The position numbers and the translations under genes were made by a program. The notes below the pieces were generated by a model. That model made no database searches and was not told the DNA's origin. It saw nothing but the letters and a program-made list of their open reading frames with translations. A stretch of 42,807 bases of DNA from an uncultured Pelagibacteraceae bacterium (lineage in GTDB: Bacteria; Pseudomonadota; Alphaproteobacteria; Pelagibacterales; Pelagibacteraceae). The DNA lies in the NCBI GenBank assembly GCA_902525935.1, contig CABZJA010000009.1, forward strand, positions 1 through 42,807, written 5' to 3'. Shown here one piece after another: positions 1-8,700 of the stretch. Positions within the stretch are counted from its first letter, which is position 1; every line of letters starts with the position of its first letter.

Positions 1-462
1 CTGAATTTTATTATTTTTTATATCTTGATAAATTATTTGAACATTATTTTTAGTATTTGTAGCTTTTAAGAGTTTAGTATTTTGTTGGATATAAACCTTT
101 TTAAAAGATTTAAGTCTGTTTCGTAATTGCTTTTCTAAATCAGGTTGGTGAAATCTATAACTTGGATACCATCCATTTTCGGTTACTTCTTTTGGTCTAG
201 GCCAATCTAAAATTACATCACCCTTTTTATTTACAAACTTAGTACCTTTATTAATTAAAGTATATTTTAGAAATTTATCTGTAATTCCAATTGTTTGGAA
301 TACTCTCATAACCTCGTCATCGAAATGAACTGCTCTTGGAAGAGGGTAAAAACTATTTTCTTTTTCTAAAATTAAAATTGAATAACCTTGAATTGCTAAT
401 AAGTTTGCTAAAGTTCCACCTGTTGGACCTAATCCAACAATTACTGCATCATATTCTTTCAT
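1..462 (-). CDS. FAD-dependent aromatic monooxygenase, MhpA-like (partial)
   Basis: This is the N-terminal 154 residues of a flavoprotein hydroxylase; the C-terminal part lies beyond the window's left edge. It opens with a Rossmann FAD-binding fold, G10-x-G12-x-x-G15 after a short hydrophobic strand, followed by an acidic strand end (LILEKE). Near residues 44-56 it reads PRAVHFDDEVMRVFQ, a stretch I recognise from 3-(3-hydroxyphenyl)propionate hydroxylases and related class A flavin monooxygenases. Such enzymes use NAD(P)H and O2 to ortho-hydroxylate phenols in the cytoplasm. It starts 12 bases after the stop of the extradiol dioxygenase gene, so the two are probably co-transcribed. That fits ring hydroxylation followed by ring cleavage. 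The exact substrate cannot be read from the sequence. Confidence 0.82.
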   Translation of the reverse strand, partial: MKEYDAVIVGLGPTGGTLANLLAIQGYSILILEKENSFYPLPRAVHFDDEVMRVFQTIGITDKFLKYTLINKGTKFVNKKGDVILDWPRPKEVTENGWYPSYRFHQPDLEKQLRNRLKSFKKVYIQQNTKLLKATNTKNNVQIIYQDIKNNKIQ

Positions 463-474
463 TAACTTTTTAAT

Positions 475-1449
475 TTATTTTTTTTTAGCTATATTGGAAT
501 ATAGCCAAGGGCAATCAACTAATAAAGGAGCTTGTTTACCTTCTGCAGCAGTTTGCATTCTTTTATCTCTAAATTTTTTTCTTTCCTCTTCTGGTAAATA
601 TAACCTTTCATGTCCCCAAAAGCTTGGGCCTTCAAAAGTTTCAATAGCTTCCCAAGATTTAGGATCTATTATTCTTCCACCCCATCCATTTTCTACAAAA
701 AATCCTGATGGTGTTATTGAATAAAATGAGGTCATGTAATCATTAGTATGCCTTCCCATTGTATAAGCAATTTTGTCGTCTTTTAAATTCATTAAGTCAT
801 ATCCCTGTCCAACATCATCTAAAGAATTGTATTCAACCATAAAATGGTGAAATCCTTTTTGACCTGATCCAAATAATGCAAAACTATGATGTCTACCATT
901 AACGTGAAAGAAACATAATGATATTGGTGTATTGCTATAATCGCTGATTTTAAAATCCAAAAGGTCTTTATAGAAAGGAACAAGTTTATTAAAATCTTTA
1001 GCATGTAAAACAACATGGCCCATTCCTAATGCACCAGTTTTAAATCCTGAAATTGGTCTAGATGGATTGAAAGGATCACTATCTTTCATTGGATCAAATA
1101 TTAATTCTATCTGATTGCCCTGAGGGTCTTTAAAATAAATTAAATCTTTAACAAATCTTTTATCTGCAAATGAGGATTGTCCATAAGTTACTTGGATATT
1201 ATTATTCTCGAGACGATCAGCATACATTTTTAAATCTTCTTTTTTCTCAACTTCCCAGCCCATAAAGGCCAGACTATCTCCAGTGTCTCCCGTCACAACT
1301 AATCTTTGCTTTTGATCATCCATTCTAAATGAAAGAGAGTCTTTTGCTCTATCTACCTGCTGCATTCCCAAACATTTTTGTGAATAATCTGACCAGTCTT
1401 CAATTCGATCTGAATTAACGCCGATGTAACTTAATGCATTTATTGCCAT
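475..1449 (-). CDS. Type I extradiol ring-cleavage dioxygenase (VOC fold)
   Basis: 324 residues, the usual length of two-domain type I extradiol dioxygenases such as BphC. The C-terminal domain holds the expected metal triad: H145 (GMGHVVL), H202 (GFHHFMVEY) and E253 (FFVENGW). Active-site neighbours are also in place: H188 in RHHS, and the GRHTNDYMTSFY stretch with H234 and Y243. I expect an Fe(II)-dependent cytoplasmic enzyme that opens a catechol ring next to the diol with O2. The N-terminal domain has the degenerate VOC repeat seen in this family (FKDPQGNQIELIF near 106-118). It sits between the TRAP binding-protein gene and an MhpA-like monooxygenase, which supports aromatic catabolism. 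The substrate (dihydroxyphenylpropionate-like, biphenyl-like or other catechol) is undetermined. Confidence 0.85.
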   Translation of the reverse strand: MAINALSYIGVNSDRIEDWSDYSQKCLGMQQVDRAKDSLSFRMDDQKQRLVVTGDTGDSLAFMGWEVEKKEDLKMYADRLENNNIQVTYGQSSFADKRFVKDLIYFKDPQGNQIELIFDPMKDSDPFNPSRPISGFKTGALGMGHVVLHAKDFNKLVPFYKDLLDFKISDYSNTPISLCFFHVNGRHHSFALFGSGQKGFHHFMVEYNSLDDVGQGYDLMNLKDDKIAYTMGRHTNDYMTSFYSITPSGFFVENGWGGRIIDPKSWEAIETFEGPSFWGHERLYLPEEERKKFRDKRMQTAAEGKQAPLLVDCPWLYSNIAKKK

Positions 1450-1472
1450 TCAATTATTATACAGGATTTAAA

Positions 1473-1502
1473 TTGAGCCTGCATTATTTAATACAGGCTC
1501 AA
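1473..1502 (-). terminator. Stem-loop between TRAP binding-protein and dioxygenase genes
   Basis: A perfect 9-base inverted repeat (TTGAGCCTG / CAGGCTCAA) surrounds a 12-base A+T loop, starting 14 bases after the dctP stop. On the minus strand it is followed by a mixed TTTAAAT run rather than a long U tract. I read it as a partial terminator or 3'-end stabiliser inside the operon. That would let the abundant binding protein be made in excess over the downstream enzymes. A full terminator is possible. Confidence 0.55.
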
Positions 1503-1516
1503 AAATTAGGTTTAAA

Positions 1517-2530
1517 TTAACCGTCTATTTTAGATATAATTTGTCTTGCTCTTTTTAAAACTGCGTCACCATCAAGGCCTTTGCCTTTCATTTCAGCAAG
1601 CCAGTTTGCTTCGATAGGTGCTAATATTTTCTTATATTCAGCTATAACATCATCAGAAGCTACTATGATCTCATGTCCAGGTTTATTATCTACCTCAACT
1701 CTCATTTTAGCATTTTGACTATCTATTAATCCAGATGCCCAGTCACCAAACCACTGACCACTAAATTTATCTACACATCCTTTGCCTTTAGCTGATAATC
1801 CATCGTATTTACCTTGGTTCATTATCAAACCAAATGTTGCATTAGTTATGTTAACTTCAGTGTGATATTTAGTTACATCAAATAGTCTGAAAGATCCGAT
1901 TGCAGTGTAAGGGAATGGAGTTCCATCAATTACACCTTTGTTAAGTGCTTCCGATGTTCCAGGAGCTGGCACTCTTACACCAGTTGCTCCAAGAGTTTTT
2001 AAAATTGTTCCAGCAATTTTACTTGGGACTCTCATTTTCTTACCTTTAAAGTCAGCAGGTCTTACAACTTTATCTGACTTCATATGTATTTGATATCCAG
2101 GATTAGAATGTAAACCAATTAGTTTAATTCCTGCCATCTCTTTATCTAAGTAACCTTCTTCATAAAGAGTATTTAAAGCTCTAGATCCTGCTTTTGAAGT
2201 TTTTGTTAAAAAAGGTAATTCAATTACAGAGCTCAATGGAAACTGTCCTCCGATATATCCAAGTACCGTCCATGAAATGTCTGCTACACCTTTTGTAACA
2301 ATATCATATTGTTGTGGTGGTTTTCCTAATACACCTCCTGCAAACATTTTAACATTAACTGCTCCAGCTGAACATTCGTTTACTTTGTCAGCCCATGCAG
2401 CAAGAATTTTGCTTGCGATAAATGCTTTTGGTGGTTCAAATGTTGCAAGTTTAAGTTCAGTTGCTGAAGCAGCATTTACTATACCTAAACTTAAAACACC
2501 AAAAACAAATCCAATTATTTTGTTTTTCAT
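1517..2530 (-). CDS. dctP: TRAP transporter periplasmic solute-binding protein (DctP family)
   Basis: 337 residues with a clear signal peptide (MKNKIIGFVFGVLSLG... then a likely cut after NAASA). The mature protein begins TELKLATFEPP, the usual first beta strand of DctP/TAXI-type TRAP receptors. Further family features are the GVADISWTVLGYIGG region and the MRVPSKIAGTILKTLGATGVRVPAPGTSEALNKGVIDGTP region, where R168 of MRVP is the position that usually salt-bridges the ligand carboxylate. It should therefore bind an organic acid in the periplasm. Its membrane partners dctQ and dctM are 1 kb away on the opposite strand, beyond the FAH-family gene. Ligand unknown; the neighbouring aromatic enzymes make an aromatic or ring-derived acid a reasonable guess. 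Confidence 0.88.
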   Translation of the reverse strand: MKNKIIGFVFGVLSLGIVNAASATELKLATFEPPKAFIASKILAAWADKVNECSAGAVNVKMFAGGVLGKPPQQYDIVTKGVADISWTVLGYIGGQFPLSSVIELPFLTKTSKAGSRALNTLYEEGYLDKEMAGIKLIGLHSNPGYQIHMKSDKVVRPADFKGKKMRVPSKIAGTILKTLGATGVRVPAPGTSEALNKGVIDGTPFPYTAIGSFRLFDVTKYHTEVNITNATFGLIMNQGKYDGLSAKGKGCVDKFSGQWFGDWASGLIDSQNAKMRVEVDNKPGHEIIVASDDVIAEYKKILAPIEANWLAEMKGKGLDGDAVLKRARQIISKIDG

Positions 2531-2566
2531 ATTTCTCCCTCTAAAATTTATATTAAAATTTTAACT

Positions 2567-3424
2567 CTAATTTGAGATTATTTCATCCTTAATAGTGTTA
2601 GATAAAACACCAATATCAGTGATTTCGACTTCAACATTGTCTCCTGGTTTCATAAAAACAGGTGGATTTCTTTTAAAGCCTACTCCACCAGGAGTTCCTG
2701 TTACCAAAACATCTCCTGCTCTCCATGCCATAGCTTTGGATACATAAGAAATTAAAATTGGTATATCGAAAATTAATTGACTTAGTTTTGCATTTTGCAT
2801 TACTTCACCATTTAGCCTAGTCTCTATTGTTAAACTTTTATAGTCATGAATATCTTCTGCTAAAACCATGTGAGGACCAAAACTTCCTGTTTTTTCAAAA
2901 TTTTTTCCCATACCAAATTGTCTTGTATGTTTTTGCCACTCTCTAATAGTACTTTCGTTGTAACAAGAAAAACCAACGATGTGCTTTAGCGCATCCTCTG
3001 GTTTGATGTGTTTACCACCCTCATCCATTACAACTGCCATTTCTCCTTCAAAGTCTAAACTTTCTGATACACTTGGTCTTTGTATTGATTGCATATGAGC
3101 TGTTTGGCTTTCTGGAAATCTGTGAAATATAACTGGGTTTTCCTCAACAGTACGATTAGTTTCTTTCACATGTTCACTGTAATTCAAACCTACACATATA
3201 ATTTTACCTGGATTAGGAATTAAAGGCGAATATTTAATTTGATCAAGTTTTATAGATCCTGGATTATTCTTTGCATATTCTTTTGCTTCTTTAATCTTTT
3301 TTATCTTTATTAATTCTTTTAAACTTGAAGCTCCATCTATCTTTCCAGTTAGATCGGTTATTAAATTATTTTCAATAATTCCAAACTTTTCACTGTTATC
3401 ATGATTGAATGAGATAAATTTCAT
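2567..3424 (-). CDS. Fumarylacetoacetate hydrolase family protein
   Basis: 285 residues, typical for bacterial FAH-domain hydrolases and decarboxylases. The core starts at NPGKIICVGLNYSEHVKE and has the metal-binding LDFEGEMAVV (E-x-E). It then has GFSCYNESTIREWQKHTRQFGMGKNF and ends with AGDVLVTGTPGGVG. These enzymes use Mg2+ or Mn2+ to hydrolyse or decarboxylate acylpyruvate-like ring-cleavage products in the cytoplasm. The third ligand position, usually Asp in a NDVS/NDGS context, reads Glu here (YNES). The gene starts 53 bases from divergent dctQ and leads the minus-strand group FAH-dctP-dioxygenase-monooxygenase. A role after ring cleavage is inferred from context; the true substrate is unknown. 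Confidence 0.82.
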   Translation of the reverse strand: MKFISFNHDNSEKFGIIENNLITDLTGKIDGASSLKELIKIKKIKEAKEYAKNNPGSIKLDQIKYSPLIPNPGKIICVGLNYSEHVKETNRTVEENPVIFHRFPESQTAHMQSIQRPSVSESLDFEGEMAVVMDEGGKHIKPEDALKHIVGFSCYNESTIREWQKHTRQFGMGKNFEKTGSFGPHMVLAEDIHDYKSLTIETRLNGEVMQNAKLSQLIFDIPILISYVSKAMAWRAGDVLVTGTPGGVGFKRNPPVFMKPGDNVEVEITDIGVLSNTIKDEIISN

Positions 3425-3451
3425 ATTTTTATAACTTTATACGTTAATCTC

Positions 3452-3476
3452 TGATAAATTAGAAGAAAGTTTATCA
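3452..3476. promoter_or_regulatory. Inverted repeat in the FAH/dctQ divergent promoter region
   Basis: TGATAAA and TTTATCA form a perfect 7-base inverted repeat separated by 11 bases. It ends one base before the dctQ start codon, in the 53-base gap between divergent transcripts. The length and position fit a dimeric repressor operator covering both promoters, but no regulator gene is nearby and chance is not negligible in A+T-rich DNA. Confidence 0.35.
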
Positions 3477-3477
3477 A

Positions 3478-3954
3478 ATGAAATTTAAAATTAATTACAT
3501 ATTTGATCTTTCAGCAATTATATCAGGATTAATATTATTATCTTTAGCTATACTAACTTTTTGTGATGTCTTTGGTAGAAGATTTCTAAATTCTCCCGTT
3601 ACAGGAACAATTGAATTAGTTGAATTCGGAATGGCATTGGTTGCTTTCTTAGCAATGCCGAGAGCTTTCTTTTTAAATGCGAATGTCTCCGCTGATTTCA
3701 TAAAAAATATCTCAAACAATGCCTTTCAAATTTTCATAAATATTTTTAGATTTATTTTAATGATAGTCATTATGTCTATGATGGCATATGCAACGACAAA
3801 AGAGGCTATGGCTTTTTTTAAAAATGAGAGAGTAACCATTGATTTAGAAATATATTTTTATCCTTTTTATTATGCAGCTTCTGTTGGCATGTGGTTGAGT
3901 GTTGTTGCTATAGTTTTTTGGTTAATAAGTGCTTTAAGGAGTGAAAACTCATGA
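3478..3954 (+). CDS. dctQ: TRAP transporter small permease subunit (DctQ)
   Basis: 158 residues with four hydrophobic segments (about 9-29, 45-65, 82-104 and 125-150), the standard DctQ topology. The loop after the first helix carries CDVFGRRFLNSPVTGTIELVEF, a strong DctQ signature. It pairs with DctM in the inner membrane to form the Na+-dependent TRAP permease fed by the binding protein at 1517-2530. Its stop overlaps the dctM start by 4 bases, so the two are translationally coupled. The leader is very short and the start codon abuts the inverted repeat at 3452-3476. Confidence 0.9.
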   Translation: MKFKINYIFDLSAIISGLILLSLAILTFCDVFGRRFLNSPVTGTIELVEFGMALVAFLAMPRAFFLNANVSADFIKNISNNAFQIFINIFRFILMIVIMSMMAYATTKEAMAFFKNERVTIDLEIYFYPFYYAASVGMWLSVVAIVFWLISALRSENS

Positions 3955-5261
3955 GCTTTGATCCTATTATAAGCGGTTCGTTATCTTTTTTAATCGTATT
4001 AATTCTTATGGCATTAAATGTGCCAATAGGTATTTCAATGTTAGTAGTTGGTTTTACTGGTTTTGCTTTAATTACAGGTTTTGAACAAGCCCTTTTCGTT
4101 TTAGGAACTGCTCCGTTTGAAGCTGTCTCTAAATACACTTTATCTGTATTACCTCTTTTCGTTTTGATGGGAAATCTTGCAAATAGAGCAAACTTATCCC
4201 GAAATTTATATGATGCAGCTTATGCAATTGTTGGACACTATAAAGGTGGATTAGCAATGTCTACTGTAGGTGCTTGTGCTGGATTTGGAATGATTTGTGG
4301 ATCTTCAATTGCAACAGCAGCTACGATGTCACAAATGGCTGGACCAGAAATGAAAAGACACGGATATAGCGATGCATTGATAAGTGGTTCCGTTGCATCA
4401 GGTGGAACATTAGGAATTATAATTCCACCGAGTGTAATATTAATAATTTATGCCTATTTAACTGAGCAATCGATACAGCAACTATTTTTTGCAGCCTTGA
4501 TACCAGGATTGATTGCTGTAGTTTTATATATGATTGCTATTAGAGTTTATTTACTAATTTACCCAGATCAAGGGGGACATGGAGAGAAAATGACTGCAAA
4601 AGACAGAATATCTGCTCTAACAAAAGTTTTTCCAATATTTTTAATCTTCGCGATAATTATGGGTGGACTTTATCTTGGTTTCTTTACAGCAACTGAAAGT
4701 GCAGCAGTTGGAGTTATTTTAGTAATCATATTTATTTTTTTTAGGGGTGAGCTCACAATTGAACTGCTTAGAAATTCTATATGGGATACTGTAAAAACTG
4801 TCGGTGCTCTTTATCTAATTGTTATTGGTGCAAGTGTTTTTAATTTTTTAATAACAGTTACTCAGTTACCTTTCACAGTTGTAGATTTTATTAATGATCT
4901 TCAACTAACTCCATTGGGAATTATTTTGGTAATATGTGCAATTTATTTAGTTCTGGGAACTGTAATGGACTCACTTGCAATGTTATTTTTAACTATTCCT
5001 GTTTTTTATCCTGTTATTGCTGATGCTGGCATTGACCCAGTTTGGTTTGGAATATTTGCTGTAATTGTTGTAGAATTTGGATTGATATCACCCCCTGTTG
5101 GTATGAATTTGTTTGTAATTAAAGGAGTGATGAACAAAACACCTCTTCAAACAATTTGGTTTGGTACTTTACCGTTCTTAATTACTGATGTTATTAGACT
5201 TGCGTTATTAATAGCTTTTCCAGCTTTATGTTTGTACTTGCCAAGTTTAATGTATCCTTAG
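3951..5261 (+). CDS. dctM: TRAP transporter large permease subunit (DctM)
   Basis: 436 residues and about 12 membrane segments, the normal size for DctM. Family stretches are visible: VLPLFVLMGNLA near 62-73, CGSSIATAATMSQMAGPEMKRHGY, GGTLGIIIPPSVILIIYA, and late in the protein VVEFGLISPPVGMNLFVIKG. It is the Na+-coupled translocation subunit that works with DctQ. It overlaps dctQ by 4 bases. Its stop lies one base from the stop of the convergent sulfatase gene, leaving no room for a separate terminator. Confidence 0.92.
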   Translation: MSFDPIISGSLSFLIVLILMALNVPIGISMLVVGFTGFALITGFEQALFVLGTAPFEAVSKYTLSVLPLFVLMGNLANRANLSRNLYDAAYAIVGHYKGGLAMSTVGACAGFGMICGSSIATAATMSQMAGPEMKRHGYSDALISGSVASGGTLGIIIPPSVILIIYAYLTEQSIQQLFFAALIPGLIAVVLYMIAIRVYLLIYPDQGGHGEKMTAKDRISALTKVFPIFLIFAIIMGGLYLGFFTATESAAVGVILVIIFIFFRGELTIELLRNSIWDTVKTVGALYLIVIGASVFNFLITVTQLPFTVVDFINDLQLTPLGIILVICAIYLVLGTVMDSLAMLFLTIPVFYPVIADAGIDPVWFGIFAVIVVEFGLISPPVGMNLFVIKGVMNKTPLQTIWFGTLPFLITDVIRLALLIAFPALCLYLPSLMYP

Positions 5262-5262
5262 A

Positions 5263-6840
5263 TTACCAAACACCAATCATTATACCACCATCTTCAGAAT
5301 AATCTCTCTCTTTTAAAACAAATTCATCGTCAGCGGCAGTTCTATTTTTTCGATCTGTTAATCTTTCTAGCAAAATATCTTTCATTTGATTTAGTATGTT
5401 TTGATGATCTTTAGATTGACCAAGATCGTTAAATTCATCTTTATCTTTTTCTAAATCAAATAATTGAGGTGGAAAACCTTTATAATAAATATATTTCCAT
5501 TTATCGTTTCTAATCATATAGGCTCTTGCGTCTGAAGCGCCTATATCTAAAATTTTTCTAGCTTCATTAAACGAATAATCTATCTCACTAAATACACTCT
5601 CTCTCCATTTGCTAATTTTTTCATCTCTTAGAATTGGAATTAAAGAAGAACCTTCTAGTCTATGTTTGCTCGCTTTACTTTCTACAGCATCTAAAAATGT
5701 TGGAAGTAAATCAATTGCCTCTATAAATCTTTTTTCTTTTTTTCCTCTCGTTTTGTTTGCTTCTTTACTTGGATCGTAAATAATCATTGGCACTTTAACT
5801 ATTTGCTCATGAAATAATTCTTTTTCACCAAGCCAATGATCACCATGGTAATCTCCATGATCTGATGTAAAAACAATCATAGTATCTTGCATATTTCCAT
5901 TTTCTTCCAAAAATTTAAAAAGTCTCCCTAGATTGTCATCAATTTGTTTTATTAAACCCATATAACCAGCAAGAACTGTCTCTCTTACGTTTTCTTGTGA
6001 AAATGTTTTTGAAATACTATTCTCCATAAAAGCTTTATAGACAGGATGATTAATATTTTTTTCTGAGTCTGATCTTTGAACAGGATAAAATTGATTTTGC
6101 GAATACATATTATGATATGGTGCGGGAGCAATATAAGGCCAATGTGGTTTTATATACGATAGATGCAAAAACCATTGTTCTTTAGTTTCTTTTATAAAAT
6201 CAATTGCTCTATTAGTCATAAATGCAGTTTCTGAATGTTTTTCTGGTAACCTAGATGGTTTATTTGAATTTCTTAATCTCCAACCACTTAAAACTTCTCC
6301 TTTTTCTCCATCAACTGAATTTGCCCAACTATCCCATGGATTATTTCCATCATATCCTAATTTATTTAACCATTCATTATAGGATAATTTTTTTTCAGAT
6401 TTTTTCATAATGTTGTTTGGATGCAGACCATCATCTCTCTCATAAGGATCAAACCCAGGTTCCATTACGATGGAACCAATCTCTGTGGTTTTTGAAATTC
6501 CCAATCTATTCATGCTATTAATATCAGGTCTCATATGTGTTTTACCAACAACACAAGTTTTTATTCCCGACTGCCTCAAATAATCACCAATAGTTAATTC
6601 ACCAATTGGAAGTGGTACTTGGTTCCAGGTTGAGCCATGACTAAATACTGTTCTTCCTGTGTAGTAAGATGCTCTTGATGGACCACATACAGGTGCTTGA
6701 ACATAAGCCGACTCAAACATTATAGCTTTTTTTGCTAAGTTATCTAAGTGAGGAGTTTTTAAATGGGGATGGCCATAACATGAAAGATAATCCCATCTTA
6801 GTTGGTCGGCCATTATAAAAAGAATATTCTTAACTTTCAT
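5263..6840 (-). CDS. Cytoplasmic sulfatase / phosphonate monoester hydrolase-like enzyme
   Basis: 525 residues of the alkaline-phosphatase-superfamily sulfatase type. C52-G-P-S-R56 is the formylglycine motif, so activity would require conversion of C52. Other expected active-site residues are D12, K100, H102, H233 (KPHWP), D327-H328 (TSDHGDYHGDH) and K340. There is no signal peptide (MKVKNILFIMADQ), so the enzyme should be cytoplasmic, as in choline sulfatase and phosphonate monoester hydrolases, which it resembles in the middle (HLSYIKPHWPYIAPAPYHNMY). It follows xsc on the same strand after 46 bases, so the pair may be co-transcribed. No formylglycine-generating enzyme gene is in the window. 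The substrate could be a sulfate ester, a phosphonate or a phosphate ester; sulfonate genes nearby favour a sulfur compound. Confidence 0.8.
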   Translation of the reverse strand: MKVKNILFIMADQLRWDYLSCYGHPHLKTPHLDNLAKKAIMFESAYVQAPVCGPSRASYYTGRTVFSHGSTWNQVPLPIGELTIGDYLRQSGIKTCVVGKTHMRPDINSMNRLGISKTTEIGSIVMEPGFDPYERDDGLHPNNIMKKSEKKLSYNEWLNKLGYDGNNPWDSWANSVDGEKGEVLSGWRLRNSNKPSRLPEKHSETAFMTNRAIDFIKETKEQWFLHLSYIKPHWPYIAPAPYHNMYSQNQFYPVQRSDSEKNINHPVYKAFMENSISKTFSQENVRETVLAGYMGLIKQIDDNLGRLFKFLEENGNMQDTMIVFTSDHGDYHGDHWLGEKELFHEQIVKVPMIIYDPSKEANKTRGKKEKRFIEAIDLLPTFLDAVESKASKHRLEGSSLIPILRDEKISKWRESVFSEIDYSFNEARKILDIGASDARAYMIRNDKWKYIYYKGFPPQLFDLEKDKDEFNDLGQSKDHQNILNQMKDILLERLTDRKNRTAADDEFVLKERDYSEDGGIMIGVW

Positions 6841-6886
6841 TTATTTCCTGACAGTTAATTATTTTTATAATGAAATTCTACTAATC

Positions 6887-8671
6887 TCAACTAACAAGAG
6901 ACTTTTGAGGTTTCATATCACTCTTGCTTATACCAGCTACTTTAACTGGTTTTTTCATAGCATCTCTTCTGAATGGCTCACCTAATTCTTGATTTAGAAT
7001 TATTTCGATAAATGTAGTAATACCTTTTGTCTGATCTTCGCATGATTGTTTAATAGCTTTAGTGGTTTCTTCCATTGTATTTGCAATAACACCTTTTAAG
7101 CCACATGCATTAGCAACTTTTGCATAACTTAATTCTGGATCTAACTCTGTTCCAACAAAATTATCATCGAACCATAAAATTGAATTTCTTTTTTCAGCAC
7201 CCCATTGATAATTTCTAAAGATTACCATTGTTATTGCAGGCCACTCTTCTCTTGCACAAGAACTCATTTCATTCATGCTTATTCCAAATGCTCCATCACC
7301 TGCAAAACCTATAACGGGTGTATCTGGACATCCAATTTTTGCTCCAAGAATAGATGGAAATCCATAACCACATGGTCCAAATAAACCTGGTGCCAAATAT
7401 TTTCGTGGTTTTTCAAATGTAGGGTAAGCGTTACCAATTGCACAATTATTTCCAATATCACTTGAAATTATAACATCTTCTGGCATCCCAGCTTGAATAG
7501 CTCTCCATGCTTGTCTTGGAGACATTCTATCTTTATCTCTTTCTCTTGCTTCTTTATTCCATACAGTTCCTGGGTCATCATCCTCATGATCTAAACTTGT
7601 AAGAGTTTGCAACCATGCAGATTTTGTTTGATGAATTAGATTTTTTCTATCCTCTCTACCATTATCTCCAGCATTTGATGAAAGTTTTTCAAATATTTGT
7701 TGAGCTACCATTTTAGCGTCACCGCATATACCAACTGTAACTTTCTTTGTTAAACCAATACGATCGGGGTTCATATCAACTTGAATAATTGTTGCATCTT
7801 TTGGCCAATAATCAATTCCATATCCTGGTAAAGTTGAAAATGGATTTAATCTTGTTCCTAATGCCAATACTACATCAGCTTTTGAAATTAACTCCATTGC
7901 AGCTTTAGATCCATTGTAACCTAATGGACCAACAGCTAGCGGATGGCTACCTGGAAAGCTATCGTTATGTTGATATCCATTACATACAGGTGCATCAAGC
8001 TTTTCTGCTAATTTCTTACAATCATCAATCGCATCACCTATGACAACTCCTGCCCCAGATAAAATTATAGGGAATTTTGCTTCTGATAATAATTTCGCCG
8101 CTCTATCAACAGCGTCTTTTCCGCCACCTTGTCTTTCAAATCTTACAATTGGAGGTAATTCTATATCTATCACTTGTGTCCAAAAATCTCTTGGTACATT
8201 TATTTGCGCAGGCGCTGAACCTCTAAATGCTTTTTCTATTACTCTGTTTAAAACTTCTGCCATCCTTGATGGGTCTCTTACTTCTTCTTGATAACACACC
8301 ATGTCTTTAAATAAATTCATTTGCTCTACTTCTTGAAAACCACCTTGGCCCATAGTTTTGTTTGCAGCTTGTGGTGTAACTAGTAGTAGCGGAGTGTGAT
8401 TCCAGTAAGCAGTTTTTATTGGTGTAACAAGTCCTGTAATACCTGGACCATTTTGAGCAATCACCATTGACATTTTTCCAGTTGCTCTAGTGTAACCATC
8501 AGCAATCAATCCACCATTTGTTTCATGAGCAACGTCCCAAAAAGTTATTCCAGCTTCTGGGAAAAGATCAGAAATAGGCATGAATGCGGAACCAATAATA
8601 CCAAACGAATGTTCAATACCATGCATCTGTAAAACTTTTACAAAAGCTTCTTCGGTTGTCATTTTAGCCAT
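6887..8671 (-). CDS. xsc: Sulfoacetaldehyde acetyltransferase
   Basis: 594 residues, full length for Xsc. The N-terminus (MTTEEAFVKVLQMHGIEHSFGIIGSA) and the stretches ADGYTRATGKMSM, IAQNGPGIT, TMGQGGFQEVEQM and GYNGSKAAMELISKADVVLALGTRLNPFSTLPG match Xsc as I know it rather than acetolactate synthases. The ThDP-binding GDG...N motif is present (GFAGDGAFG through FRNYQWGAEKRN). The enzyme converts sulfoacetaldehyde plus phosphate to acetyl phosphate and sulfite in the cytoplasm. It feeds on taurine through Tpa at 38768-40111, and its sulfite can go to AprBA or TauE next door. It is divergent from suyA. A second ATG three codons in (MTTEE) is also a plausible start. Confidence 0.95.
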   Translation of the reverse strand: MAKMTTEEAFVKVLQMHGIEHSFGIIGSAFMPISDLFPEAGITFWDVAHETNGGLIADGYTRATGKMSMVIAQNGPGITGLVTPIKTAYWNHTPLLLVTPQAANKTMGQGGFQEVEQMNLFKDMVCYQEEVRDPSRMAEVLNRVIEKAFRGSAPAQINVPRDFWTQVIDIELPPIVRFERQGGGKDAVDRAAKLLSEAKFPIILSGAGVVIGDAIDDCKKLAEKLDAPVCNGYQHNDSFPGSHPLAVGPLGYNGSKAAMELISKADVVLALGTRLNPFSTLPGYGIDYWPKDATIIQVDMNPDRIGLTKKVTVGICGDAKMVAQQIFEKLSSNAGDNGREDRKNLIHQTKSAWLQTLTSLDHEDDDPGTVWNKEARERDKDRMSPRQAWRAIQAGMPEDVIISSDIGNNCAIGNAYPTFEKPRKYLAPGLFGPCGYGFPSILGAKIGCPDTPVIGFAGDGAFGISMNEMSSCAREEWPAITMVIFRNYQWGAEKRNSILWFDDNFVGTELDPELSYAKVANACGLKGVIANTMEETTKAIKQSCEDQTKGITTFIEIILNQELGEPFRRDAMKKPVKVAGISKSDMKPQKSLVS

Positions 8672-8700
8672 ATCAAGTACTTCTTAATTCTATTTTTTAA

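Noticed and set aside
494-724. Plus-strand frame inside the dioxygenase gene
   Set aside because: Shadow of a well-supported gene on the other strand; no independent coding signal.
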